Source: Trichomonas vaginalis G3 (lineage: Eukaryota; Parabasalia; Trichomonadida; Trichomonadidae). From it: a stretch of DNA of 64,000 nt. Positions within the stretch are counted from its first letter, which is position 1; every line of letters starts with the position of its first letter. A program made the position numbers and the translations under genes. Shown here in pieces: positions 18,009-27,708 of this stretch. Where the stretch lies: contig NC_067207.1 of assembly GCF_026262505.1 (NCBI RefSeq), positions 11,252,082-11,316,081 of the forward strand, written 5' to 3'. The notes under the pieces are model-generated. The model was not told the origin of the DNA, made no database searches, and saw only the letters and a program-made list of their open reading frames with translations.

Positions 18009-19958
18009 ATGTCAGCAGCAAATTCTGTATCTTGCTTTGGAGACGAGTTTGGCATAGTTGAACACCTTCTTCGCATTCAGCTCAAAGCACCACAGTGTGT
18101 TATCAGCTCAATGACGCGATGTTCTCTTGCCACACAAGAAAATGTTTTTGGAAACTTCGCTAAGAACTTAGAAAATTCAAATATTGTCGATGTATTCTTC
18201 GAGCTTTCTACTCTTGGCCAGACTGTCAGAGATATTACGTTAAATGGCATAAAATTCCCTAAAAACGGACTCAAAATCACTACATCATCAATAAAATTAC
18301 CAGCGAACCAGGAACAATACACACTCGTTCATTGCCAAGTTGCTCTCGGCAAAGTTCACAATTATATGAATCCAGTCAGAAGTCTTGAGGAATCCAAGTA
18401 CGAACCAGCAGACACAGTAAACCAGGACAAGCTCCCAGAGGGCTACCAGAGCCTCAGACTTTCAGACAACGACGACTTCGTAGTTTTTAATTATCGCCAA
18501 GTCAACGCCATCCACATTCTTACGATCAAGGGCGGTGAAAACATCAAGCAGAAGGAGCTCGATGGCTTCGTGTGTGATTCTTGCCACAAGGAAATGGCTC
18601 TTTTCTTCTGCGTAAATGATGAAATGAAACTTTGCCCGAAGTGCGATGCAAAGGTCCACAACGCTTCAGACGTTCTCAAGAAACACGAGCGCAAGCCACT
18701 CGGAGAAGCCCTGCCAAGCTATCAGCAGTGTCCGGAACATCCAGATCAAAAAGTACAGTATTACTGTGAAAAATGCGCTCTTCCAGTCTGCATGGAGTGC
18801 AAGGTGAGCGGAAACCACTCAAAAGGACCAGCTGTGAAACATAAACTTATTCCAATCGCAGAAGCTTACAAGAAGTACAGCGAATTAGTCCAGACACCAT
18901 CGCAGATACGTGCAGCACGTGAAAAAGCTCTTACAAAGGCTATTCTCGATGCCGAGCAAAATGTTCTTGATATCAAGGATAACCTTGCAAAAGTCATCGA
19001 CGAAATCAATCGCATTGCTGCAGCAGCTATCGCCGAAGCTAAGCAAGAAGCTGGAGAGCGTATTGTCGAAACAAAATCCGCAATTTCCGAATTACAACGC
19101 AAATACAATCAATTCAAAGCAGAACGTTCTCTTCTTCTTGAATATTACTCCAATGGACAGCCAGTACCTTTCTTACAAGCCTATCATCGCAACGAAGTCC
19201 TTGATAAAGATATCGAAACATCCATCGACTTACAGAAGACAAATGCACGCGCAGACTTAGCTGTATTTGGCACTCTCTCCATCCGCGAGGTCGAGAACAA
19301 GACAGATGTCAAGGAAGGGTCATTAAACTTATCTACCGAGCATTACCCTAAGTACACCACTCTAGAGAAGATGGCCACACGTAAGGAGGCCAAGTACAAA
19401 GAGATGGGCAAGTCCCTGGACTTCCAGCCGTTCCAAGGTTCCAAGATTTTGACAGATGAAGAGACAGCAAAGAGGCTTTACTACTGCTTCCCATTCAAGG
19501 CGATGCCGGAGACACATCTTATGTTCTCTACAGCAAACGATGGCCGTTTTATCAAAGAAATGCACAGATTGGTCGATGGAAAAGGAATTTCGGTTATTAT
19601 CGTCAAAGCAAACGATAGAATTTTCGGTGGCTTTGCAGCATCGAAGTGGACAAACGATGGCCGTAGTTTTGGCGAAGGAACTTCTTCATTCCTTTTCTCA
19701 ATCGATAATAACGCGTTCATACAGGCACATCCTCAATCAGAGGACCCTGTATACATGGTAGGAACTCCTGAGACTTTCTCTTTTGGTAGAGATGACTTAG
19801 TTCTCGCTGGAGATTTCGATAGATGCGCTTCGACCATTGAAAACACATTTGGAATTGGCCTGAGGTTTGGATCTGAACAGGCACAGACATTCCTCGCTGG
19901 AACAAGCAGATTCAAAGCTGATGAAGTTGAAGTTTGGGGATTCTTCTCTTCTCAGTGA
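18009..19958 (+). CDS. Degenerate-PARP-like / double B-box / coiled-coil / TLDc protein, 649 aa
   Basis: Domains in order are as follows. Residues about 95-178 (LVHCQVALGKVHNY ... LPEGYQSL ... DFVVFNYRQVNAIHILTIK) resemble the C-terminal half of a PARP catalytic domain. Residues 188-225 (CDSCHKEMALFFCVNDEMKLC) and 238-285 (CPEHPDQKVQYYCEKCALPVC) are two B-box zinc fingers. Residues 300-400 are coiled coil. Residues 477-649 are a TLDc domain ending VEVWGFFSSQ, with IFGGFAASKW and GTSSFLFSI. TLDc proteins act with V-ATPase or in oxidative stress, and B-boxes mediate assembly; what this fusion does is unknown. The PARP-like part lacks a visible NAD-binding N-half, so I infer a binding fold or relic. 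The N-terminal assignment is the least certain. Confidence 0.8.
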   Translation: MSAANSVSCFGDEFGIVEHLLRIQLKAPQCVISSMTRCSLATQENVFGNFAKNLENSNIVDVFFELSTLGQTVRDITLNGIKFPKNGLKITTSSIKLPANQEQYTLVHCQVALGKVHNYMNPVRSLEESKYEPADTVNQDKLPEGYQSLRLSDNDDFVVFNYRQVNAIHILTIKGGENIKQKELDGFVCDSCHKEMALFFCVNDEMKLCPKCDAKVHNASDVLKKHERKPLGEALPSYQQCPEHPDQKVQYYCEKCALPVCMECKVSGNHSKGPAVKHKLIPIAEAYKKYSELVQTPSQIRAAREKALTKAILDAEQNVLDIKDNLAKVIDEINRIAAAAIAEAKQEAGERIVETKSAISELQRKYNQFKAERSLLLEYYSNGQPVPFLQAYHRNEVLDKDIETSIDLQKTNARADLAVFGTLSIREVENKTDVKEGSLNLSTEHYPKYTTLEKMATRKEAKYKEMGKSLDFQPFQGSKILTDEETAKRLYYCFPFKAMPETHLMFSTANDGRFIKEMHRLVDGKGISVIIVKANDRIFGGFAASKWTNDGRSFGEGTSSFLFSIDNNAFIQAHPQSEDPVYMVGTPETFSFGRDDLVLAGDFDRCASTIENTFGIGLRFGSEQAQTFLAGTSRFKADEVEVWGFFSSQ

Positions 19959-20422
19959 TTTTTTTTCTTTTATTTATAATGTTGCAATTATATTTTCTTA
20001 CTTCTTTTTGATTAAATTTTTGATCGTTTTATATCTCTACTTTGAATAATGAATTTTACTTGATATCCGAAATTTTTTACCAACTTTTTATAATACTCTT
20101 TAATTCTATTTGATATTATATCTGATATTGAGATAAAAAATATGGCAGTTTGGGATCTACCCAAACCGAATTTTAGAATCGAGGAAGATTATTCTCCAAA
20201 TGGGATCCTTACTGTCTGATAAATTGAAAATTTTCGAAATTTGAAATTTGTATGTAAAATTACGATATCGTAAAATTTACACTTTTATTACGTTTTTATA
20301 CAGGCGCGAAGCCTGTTAAAAATGTAATAAAAGTGTAATTATTATACTAATGATTATTTTTAATTCTAATGCCGAACAGCATCTGAATCAAAAATAATCG
20401 TATATTTGATAATTTTTGGTTG
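19959..20422. other. Intergenic spacer with a long hairpin
   Basis: AT-rich, with no gene seen. It contains an imperfect long hairpin at 20,278-20,339 whose 28-base arms (TTACACTTTTATTAC... and its complement) close on a GC core, ACAGGC-GCGAA-GCCTGT. The hairpin may be a small fold-back element or the 3' region of the upstream transcript. Confidence 0.5.
20278..20339. repeat. Fold-back sequence with 28-base arms
   Basis: The left arm, starting TTACACTTTTATTACG, and the right arm, ending GTAATAAAAGTGTAA, are complementary apart from about two differences, around a GCGA loop. No flanking duplication is evident. Confidence 0.7.
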
Positions 20423-21964
20423 ATGTCCAAGGGAGAAACTAACCAAACTCATTATGACAAATTGATGGAGATTTTTGCAGGATATAATGATGTCTACAAT
20501 ACTTTGTACAGGCTGAAAACAAATGACGAAGAAAAATTCAACGCAATATACAAAAAAATCAAACAAAACCTGATTGACTCTTATCAAATTCAGCCTGATG
20601 TGATTATCAATGATATATCCGAACTTTCAATTTATAACAACCGCTACATGAAGTCATATTTAGCGATTGCCAAACAAATTGTTGACGAATACCATCTAAA
20701 TCAGGTCAACAATATCAACAAAGTTTTTAATTACCTTTTCTACAAAGAATACAACATAGTATTGAATGAAAAGGAGGAAAAAAGTTTTAACGATTTTGAA
20801 GATTCTCATTATTCATCTGATATTCACGAACAAAATACAATTTACAGATCTATTATGGATGATGACAAAATATCATTAATATTTTTTACAGAAAGAGAAG
20901 AATTTGATGAAAATCAAAAATTAAAAAGTAAATTATATCCATATTCATATGAAGGTATTTCATTACTTGAATTATGTTGTTATCATGGATCTGCTGATTG
21001 TTTTAAGTTTTTAATAACGAAATTTCAATCAGAAATCACTCCAGATTGTCTTAGATTTTCGTTTTTGAGTGGAAATCAAGACATTATGAATGAATGCTTG
21101 AAAGTACAAAAACCAGATGATGTATGCATGAAATATGCAATAATATCACACAATATCGATTTCGTAACATTTTTGATGAATGAACACAACATAGAAATTG
21201 ATTTAGAATCGTGCTCTAAATACAATAATCGTCAATCATTTTTAGTTTACTTGGATCAAACAAATGACATCAACGCATGTTTTGTTTATTCTCCGAATTT
21301 ACATCTTTCATCACTTTTAGAATATTTTATTTCAAATGGAGCAGATATCAATGCTAAAGACAAAGATGGATGTACCCCTCTTCATTATGCAGCCAATAAT
21401 AATAGTAAAGAAACAGCCGAAATTCTTATTTCAAATGGAGCAGATATCAATGCTAAAAACGTAGCTGGATGTACCCCTCTTCATTGGGCAGCCAGATATA
21501 ATAGTAAAGAAACAGCCGAAATTTTTATTTCAAATGGAGCAGATATCAATGCTAAAAACGAAGATGGATGTACCCCTCTTCATTGGGCAGCCAATAATAA
21601 TAGTAAAGAAACAGCCGAAATTCTTATTTCAAATGGAGCAGATATCAATGCTAAAAACGAAGATGGATGTACCCCTCTTCATTGGGCAGCCAATAATAAT
21701 AGTAAAGAAACAGCCGAAATTCTTATTTCAAATGGAGCAGATATCAATGCTAAAGACAAAGATGGATGTACCCCTCTTCATTATGCAGCCAATAATAATA
21801 GTAAAGAAACAGCCGAAATTCTTATTTCAAATGGAGCAGATATCAATGCTAAAAACGTAGCTGGATGTACCCCTCTTCATTATGCAGCCAGATATAATTG
21901 TAAAGAAACAGCCGAAATTCTTATTTCAAATGGAGCAGATATCAATGCTAAAGACAAAAATTGA
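20423..21964 (+). CDS. DUF3447-type ankyrin repeat protein, 513 aa
   Basis: The N-terminal 290 residues follow the trichomonad DUF3447 pattern: helical, with YSYEGISLLELCCYHGSADCFKFL, then SGNQDIMNECLK, then HNIDFVTFLMNEHNIE. Residues about 300-510 hold six complete 33-residue ankyrin repeats (DGCTPLHYAANNNSKETAEI; ISNGADINAK) plus part of a seventh. Such proteins form very large families in trichomonads and presumably bind other proteins. The start is the first ATG of the frame. The frame ends inside the seventh repeat, where the codon that is GGA in other repeats reads TGA, so the protein may once have been longer. Confidence 0.85.
   Translation: MSKGETNQTHYDKLMEIFAGYNDVYNTLYRLKTNDEEKFNAIYKKIKQNLIDSYQIQPDVIINDISELSIYNNRYMKSYLAIAKQIVDEYHLNQVNNINKVFNYLFYKEYNIVLNEKEEKSFNDFEDSHYSSDIHEQNTIYRSIMDDDKISLIFFTEREEFDENQKLKSKLYPYSYEGISLLELCCYHGSADCFKFLITKFQSEITPDCLRFSFLSGNQDIMNECLKVQKPDDVCMKYAIISHNIDFVTFLMNEHNIEIDLESCSKYNNRQSFLVYLDQTNDINACFVYSPNLHLSSLLEYFISNGADINAKDKDGCTPLHYAANNNSKETAEILISNGADINAKNVAGCTPLHWAARYNSKETAEIFISNGADINAKNEDGCTPLHWAANNNSKETAEILISNGADINAKNEDGCTPLHWAANNNSKETAEILISNGADINAKDKDGCTPLHYAANNNSKETAEILISNGADINAKNVAGCTPLHYAARYNCKETAEILISNGADINAKDKN
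21325..21955 (+). repeat. 99-bp tandem coding repeats (ankyrin units)
   Basis: Units of 99 bp are almost identical at DNA level. The variable positions (KDKDG, KNVAG, KNEDG, KNEDG, KDKDG, KNVAG) recur in the same order, which implies that a block of several repeats was duplicated recently. Confidence 0.9.
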
Positions 21965-22672
21965 CGTACATGATCAAGTAATATTTTGAGTATGAACATA
22001 TTATGTGCATGTATATATACTTTTATTGCACTTTTAACATACTTCGCGACTAAAAATATTAATTTTCTATTCTTATCAAGAATTCATTAATGAATATCAT
22101 CAAGGTTCAGATGTTAATTTTTAATTTTATATGTATAAAATAACACATTTAAATCCAAAAATATCATCTAAATTTGAATCACAATTTGAAATATACTAAA
22201 TTTCAAAAGGAAACATTTTATTTATATGTTACTTAACACTCATGTGCTTATTCTCAAAAATATTCGGAATAATTTTATGATTTTTAACTTTGAATTTTTA
22301 TTATGATTTTGTTCATTCATATGAATACATTCGTACAAACTATCGTTGTATGATAAATTAACATTTTTTGTGATTTTATCGTATTATTTGCTTGTAAGTT
22401 TAATGTAATGTAGAGTTTGTTGCTCTTGAATGTCGTAGGAACAATTACATCGATCTTGGATCCAGAAATACTGCTAACAAATATGGAATTTTCTTGTGAT
22501 CTGTAGAAAAACAAAATATATCAAATATTATTCAATGATTCGAATTGTATATGAAGGACAAGTGATTCAGCCTTAGGTATATTATAGCTCATAATTTTTT
22601 TTTGCATTTTAAATACAATTCTAATAATTTATAAACAAAAATATATAAAAATATAAAAACATAACAAAATAA
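21965..22672. other. Non-coding spacer, no gene supported
   Basis: AT-rich 3' regions of two convergent genes. A 65-codon minus-strand frame at 22,317-22,514 has no recognisable family and I do not call it. Confidence 0.5.
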
Positions 22673-25600
22673 TTATTTGCACTTTGCGATATCTTTCAGA
22701 ATCTTATTGCTTTCTTCGAGATTTGTAGATGACAGTTTGAGAATTGTTTCATCTTTTGGACATTCGCTTATTCTAACAACAGCTTGATGTTGACTTTCAA
22801 CTAGTTTAGACATTCGTTGAATTAATGAATCTCTATCAACCATTGTTGATGAAATTTGTTTCAATCTTGCTGAAATCTGAGTGAGTTTTAACAAAGGTGA
22901 AGCCCCTTCAATAGGTTTCAAGTTCACTGTTTTAACTAGAAGATTATCAATAACAGTAAGTACTTCGTCGATCTTTTTGGAGATTTTTTCATCGACATAA
23001 GGTTTTTCATCGAAATCTTCATTCACAGAACTTATTGTTAATGTTACTACGCGCCCTAATGTTTCTATTTCCTGAAGACCGAAATGAGAGAACAACTCAT
23101 TCAAAGGACTTTTCAGTATTTCAAGAATTGTTTGACTGTTTTGTTCCATTGTGTTTTGATTAGTTAACATTGAATGGAATACAGTCATTTTAGTTGTAAC
23201 ACTATTTAATGTGTCTACTTTCTTTGCCATCATATCTACAAGCTCTTTAAGTGATTTCCTTTCTTTGTCAAATCTTGCTTTTTCAACTTCATAATCCGCT
23301 TTATCATTTGCTTTCTTTTCTTCCAAAAATTTGATTTTGGCAAGTGATTCATTGAGTTGTTTCTCTTTTTCGCGCATTTCTTGCCTCAAATTAGTTAATT
23401 CAATCAAAGGAACGAAAGGTTGAGAAGTTATTTCTTCCAATTTTTGGCCATCTGTTGCAATTTGTCTCTGCAATTTTCGAATAAAATCTTCTTTGTTTTG
23501 GATTTTGTCTTTCAAGTCATCGATTTCTTTCTGTTGGGTTTCTATTTTTGACAAGAACTCTGACATCTGTTGTTCTCTTATTGTTCCTTGGTCAATTGCT
23601 GTTGATAAAACTTTCTTTTCTGATTTTTCATACAAATTTTTGACGGCCAAATATTTTTTATTAAGTTTTTCGAAATCCTTGATATTTACGCTTTGATTTA
23701 TCACTTCCTTCATCTCTTGTATCTTATTTTGTTTCTTCTCAATGACTTTAGAAAGATTCATTATATCGACTTTCTGGTCATTTATCTGGTGATTTAATCC
23801 ATCAATTTGTTTGTTATTTGTTCTTTTATACTCTTGATATTCGTTGTTCAAATTATCAAAACTTTCCTTAGATTTTGATAAATTGTCATTTAATTCTTCA
23901 TTCTGTTTAGTTAAGACAGTGATTTTATTCTTAATTTCTCCATTTTCAGTCAAAAGTTTCTTGTTTTCTTCAGAAATTTGTTTTTCTTTTGTTGTCAAAC
24001 TATTCAAATTATTTTGATTTGTTTCAAGTTTAGATGTTAAACTTGCGTTTTCTGATACCAATTTCTCTTTCTGTTCTTGATAATTAAGCTTTAAATCTTC
24101 TAATGTTTTCATTAAATTTTCATTTTTCATCTTTAAATCTTGGATTTCTCTGACTTTTGCACTCAATTTATTTTCGAAATTAGTTCCATTCAAATCAACG
24201 TCATTTGATAAATCAATTATTTGTTTCTTGTAATCCGCATTGATAGACTTCAATTCATCATTTTCCCTCTTCAAAACTCTTTTTTGTTTCTCACTTTCTT
24301 CTTTGATTTTCGTTAAATCTTCAGTAACTTTTTTATTGATTAACTCCAATTCTGTCATTTTCTTGGTGAATTCTACAGGAGGATTCTTTGTTTGCTCTGT
24401 TAAAGAAGCAATTGTTAAGTTTAGCTCATTAATCTTTTGTATCAAATCATTCTCTTTTGATTCTGTTTCTAATTTTAATTTTTCACTTTTTTCTTTTTCT
24501 TCGTTTACTTTATTTTTAGTTTCTTCTAATTCTTTTTGGTTCTTATCATTACTCTCGATGAATGTCTGTAGTTTATTCTGTAATTTAAGTATCTCATGCT
24601 TCATTTCATCTTGATTTTCTATCTTTGAGTTCAAAGTTTGAATTTGAACATTTTTCTCCGAAACCTGATTTCTTAATAACTCTAAATCTTTTGAAAGAGT
24701 ATCTATAGCATTATTTCTTTCATTATATTTAGATTGCAAGTCATTGTATTTCTTTGATAATGTTTGAAAAGCCATTTCGGAAGTCAAACGACTTTCTTTG
24801 TTTTTCTCCGATTCATTTTGGAAATCTAATGATGTTTGCATCTGGTTCTTAGCAATTTGCTTCAGTTCTTTGAACTTATTCTCATATTTTTCTTTCTCTA
24901 TTTGTAGATTATTGATATAATCCTTTAATTTGAAAACAATTTTTTCTAATTTTGACACTTTTTTCTCAAATTCTTTAATTTTGTTTTCATTCAATTGTTT
25001 TTCGTTTTGATGGTTCTGTTCAATAACTGTTTGGCTCATCTGCATATCTTTTAGCGTGTTCTCTGTCTCTCTGATTTGGTTTTCTTTCTCTTCAACTTTT
25101 TTGATCAATGAATTTATTTGAGAAGATTTTTCGGTTTTCACTTTTTCAATTGTATCTTGTAATTCACTTAATTGCATCTCTTTTTGTGATATCGATGATT
25201 GCAGTTTGTCATATTTCTTTTCCATCTTTTTAAGAGACTTTTTCATTTTCTCTTTTTCTGCCAAATTTTCATCATTCAATTTTGTCAAATTTTCTTTTTC
25301 TTTTGTTAATTTATCAATTGTTTGATGCAAATCTAGTATTGCATCATTATTAACTTCAATCTCTATATTAGTATTCTCCATCTGCTTATTGAGTTTTTCT
25401 ATTTCACTGCCCAATTTAACGTTCTCTTCCAATGAAACTCTGAGTTTTTCTTTGAGATTTTGATTTTGTTTTTCAACATCAATCAAACAACTCTGTAATC
25501 TTTGGAGTTTGGTTTCCCTTTCTTCTAATTTTGTGTTTATTTGAGCTAAGTTCTCAACCAATTTCGTGTTTTGATCTTTTAGTTTTGTCTTGCATTCATC

Positions 25601-27319
25601 AATTTGAGAAGAAATTTGACTTTGTAAACTTTTTATGAAGTTTTCTCTTTCTTCAAGTGTTTTCTCTAATTCTTGCTTTTCCAAAACAACTTCCTTGAAG
25701 TCATTGACACTTGTCATCTGCTGCATTTGGAGTTTCATGTCATTGATTTCGATTTCTTTTTGTGAAAGTGTCACTTTTGTATTTTGTAAAGTTTTTTGAA
25801 TGTCCAAAATTGTTGATTGCAAATCTTCTCTTTCTTCTGACATTTCTTTAATCTTCTGGCTTTGTGCAATACTTTCATCCTTTAGGTAATGATATTCATC
25901 AACAATTTCTCTTGGATTTTGATCATTAAAGATTTTCATCAAATTTTTATTTTTCTGTTTTTCTTCGTCCAAAAATTGAGTTAATTTCAAATTTTCTTCT
26001 TTCATTTGGTTCTTCATTTTAATTGTTTCTTGGGAATACTGTGCCTTTAGCTGCAAAATTTGATCATTCAGCTGTTTCGTTATCTTTTGTTTTTCATTTT
26101 GTAAAGTTGTTGTCACTTTTTGTAATTTTCTTTCATATTTCATTTGAATTTCTTCTTTTTCTGTTGATAGCAAATGAAGGGATTCTCCTAAGTTCTGTAT
26201 TTCACTGTCTTTTTCAATTATCGTTGATCTGAGCTTGTTTGTTTCATCAATTGTCTGTGGTTTGTTGATTTGAGTTTGTAATTGTTTTTGACATTCTTCC
26301 AATTGCTTTAAAACTTCATTCAGACGCCGTTTGGTTGCTTGTAACTCATTGGAAAGCGATGAAGCGCTTTCTTTTTTGTTTTCTGTTTGTTTTGTCTCAA
26401 AATTATAAATAATTCTGTTTTTCTCTTCAATTACTTGTTTTAGATCAGAAATTGTTTTCATGTTATTCTTTAATTCATTTTGGAGTTGCAGCAAATTGCT
26501 TTCGTAGCTCTTGATTCGATTATCTTTTTCGATATCTTTCGTTTGAGCTTCTTTTAGGAGGTCTTGTAACTGTTTAACGCTGAATTTCATGAGCTCATCT
26601 GTTTTGACTGTACTTTGCGGATCTATTTCTGGTATGTTTGTGGGAATTTGTTTTCCAAATTTCGATCTTTTTATGTTTTCAATTGTTACATCTTTCTTTT
26701 TGAGTTCTTCTGTAAGTCTTCGAATGATACTAACACGCTCTGCTTCAATGTTGTTGATTTGTTTAGTTTTTGCTTCGTTTTCTCGTAAAACTTCCAATCT
26801 AACTCTTTCTGATTCTTGAATCTTTCTGTTACGTTGCATTTCGGAAGCATGAAGTGCCTCAATTGTAGCTTTAAGTTGTGAATTTTCGGATTTTAATTGC
26901 TCATTTTGCAAAATTATTGATTGATTATCGCTATTTAGTTTTTGAATTACAGATGAAGTGTATTGTGATGATGTTTTAGCTATATAAAGAGAAGAAAGAT
27001 GTTGTACAACACTAATTACATAATCTGACTGTCCGAGATTAGGTACAGCCGTTTTAATTTCTTCAGGAATGATTTTTTCGACTTTTGATGAGAGATCAAT
27101 CAAATTTTGAGTAAGATTTTGTATTTGCTCTTTCATATTATCAACTTGCATATTCGAATTTTTGATTAACATCTCATATTCTAAAACTTGATTCCGTTTA
27201 TTTTTCGTTTCATGAATAGATGAAAGAGAAACAGAGTCCCCATAATCAGAATCACTAAGGCTAATTGGTGGGGGTAATTTTTGATTGGATTTTTTCGCAA
27301 CTCGGCGATTTTCATCCAT
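22673..27319 (-). CDS. Giant coiled-coil protein, 1548 aa
   Basis: I chose the ATG at 27,319 (MDENRRVAKKSNQKLPPPIS) because the upstream in-frame extension is AT-rich, hydrophobic and unlike the rest. After a short Ser/Pro/Asp N-terminus (about 45 residues), residues 50-1330 are nearly continuous heptad-type coiled coil rich in Lys, Glu, Asn, Gln and Leu. The last 200 residues are less repetitive and may be globular (SPLNELFSHFGLQEIETLGRVV). No motor, membrane anchor or GRIP motif is visible. It could be a golgin-like tether or a cytoskeletal/basal-body filament; the sequence does not decide. It is convergent with the ankyrin gene. Confidence 0.85.
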   Translation of the reverse strand: MDENRRVAKKSNQKLPPPISLSDSDYGDSVSLSSIHETKNKRNQVLEYEMLIKNSNMQVDNMKEQIQNLTQNLIDLSSKVEKIIPEEIKTAVPNLGQSDYVISVVQHLSSLYIAKTSSQYTSSVIQKLNSDNQSIILQNEQLKSENSQLKATIEALHASEMQRNRKIQESERVRLEVLRENEAKTKQINNIEAERVSIIRRLTEELKKKDVTIENIKRSKFGKQIPTNIPEIDPQSTVKTDELMKFSVKQLQDLLKEAQTKDIEKDNRIKSYESNLLQLQNELKNNMKTISDLKQVIEEKNRIIYNFETKQTENKKESASSLSNELQATKRRLNEVLKQLEECQKQLQTQINKPQTIDETNKLRSTIIEKDSEIQNLGESLHLLSTEKEEIQMKYERKLQKVTTTLQNEKQKITKQLNDQILQLKAQYSQETIKMKNQMKEENLKLTQFLDEEKQKNKNLMKIFNDQNPREIVDEYHYLKDESIAQSQKIKEMSEEREDLQSTILDIQKTLQNTKVTLSQKEIEINDMKLQMQQMTSVNDFKEVVLEKQELEKTLEERENFIKSLQSQISSQIDECKTKLKDQNTKLVENLAQINTKLEERETKLQRLQSCLIDVEKQNQNLKEKLRVSLEENVKLGSEIEKLNKQMENTNIEIEVNNDAILDLHQTIDKLTKEKENLTKLNDENLAEKEKMKKSLKKMEKKYDKLQSSISQKEMQLSELQDTIEKVKTEKSSQINSLIKKVEEKENQIRETENTLKDMQMSQTVIEQNHQNEKQLNENKIKEFEKKVSKLEKIVFKLKDYINNLQIEKEKYENKFKELKQIAKNQMQTSLDFQNESEKNKESRLTSEMAFQTLSKKYNDLQSKYNERNNAIDTLSKDLELLRNQVSEKNVQIQTLNSKIENQDEMKHEILKLQNKLQTFIESNDKNQKELEETKNKVNEEKEKSEKLKLETESKENDLIQKINELNLTIASLTEQTKNPPVEFTKKMTELELINKKVTEDLTKIKEESEKQKRVLKRENDELKSINADYKKQIIDLSNDVDLNGTNFENKLSAKVREIQDLKMKNENLMKTLEDLKLNYQEQKEKLVSENASLTSKLETNQNNLNSLTTKEKQISEENKKLLTENGEIKNKITVLTKQNEELNDNLSKSKESFDNLNNEYQEYKRTNNKQIDGLNHQINDQKVDIMNLSKVIEKKQNKIQEMKEVINQSVNIKDFEKLNKKYLAVKNLYEKSEKKVLSTAIDQGTIREQQMSEFLSKIETQQKEIDDLKDKIQNKEDFIRKLQRQIATDGQKLEEITSQPFVPLIELTNLRQEMREKEKQLNESLAKIKFLEEKKANDKADYEVEKARFDKERKSLKELVDMMAKKVDTLNSVTTKMTVFHSMLTNQNTMEQNSQTILEILKSPLNELFSHFGLQEIETLGRVVTLTISSVNEDFDEKPYVDEKISKKIDEVLTVIDNLLVKTVNLKPIEGASPLLKLTQISARLKQISSTMVDRDSLIQRMSKLVESQHQAVVRISECPKDETILKLSSTNLEESNKILKDIAKCK

Positions 27320-27624
27320 AACAAACCCCGCGGCAATATAAATAAATTTTATTGAATATTTCCATTTCAGCATTAAAATATGGTAATACGCTAGTAAGTT
27401 ACATTTTATTTGCAATTTCTTATTTCAGTTAAATTATAGAAATTGAATTTCAAAACTTTTAAAAATGAAATGCTGATAATGAAGAGAGCAACTACCTATA
27501 CTTGCAAGACCTGAAAAGAAGAGTTGTTAGCAACAAATTTTTACTGCTGGATCGCCTTGATAATTTTTACTGAAAAAGTGAAAAATGATCTTCTTTTGAA
27601 CATGCAATGAGAGATAATTGTAAA
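27320..27624. other. Divergent intergenic region between coiled-coil gene and tRNA
   Basis: No frame is supported. Around 27,480-27,575 base composition rises (GAAGAGAGCAACTACC, GTTGTTAGCAAC, GCTGGATCGCC) compared with its flanks, which might reflect a small RNA gene. I see no diagnostic motif for any known class. Confidence 0.4.
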
Positions 27625-27696
27625 GCACTGCTAGTGTAGTGGTTATTATGAGATCCTTCCAAGCTTTTGATCCGGGTTCGATTCCCAGGCAGTGCA
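27625..27696 (+). tRNA. tRNA-Gly (anticodon UCC)
   Basis: A 72-base cloverleaf. The acceptor stem GCACTGC/GCAGTGC is perfect with discriminator A. The D arm contains the A box TAGTGTAGTGG, the anticodon loop is CTTCCAA, and the T arm GGTTCGATTCC serves as the B box. The overall pattern follows eukaryotic tRNA-Gly(UCC). The anticodon stem and the T stem each carry one mismatch in my pairing. No intron and no encoded CCA are seen. Confidence 0.88.
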
Positions 27697-27700
27697 ATTA

Positions 27701-27708
27701 TTTTTTTT
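27701..27708 (+). terminator. RNA polymerase III T-run terminator of the tRNA gene
   Basis: Eight consecutive T begin four bases after the end of the tRNA, the usual pol III stop signal. Confidence 0.8.

Noticed and set aside
22317-22514. Minus-strand 65-codon frame
   Set aside because: No recognisable family, AT-rich, and no initiator-like motif at its start.
24240-24614. Long frames opposite the coiled-coil gene (also 23,493, 26,023 and 26,589)
   Set aside because: Shadow frames produced by Lys/Glu/Gln-rich coding on the other strand.
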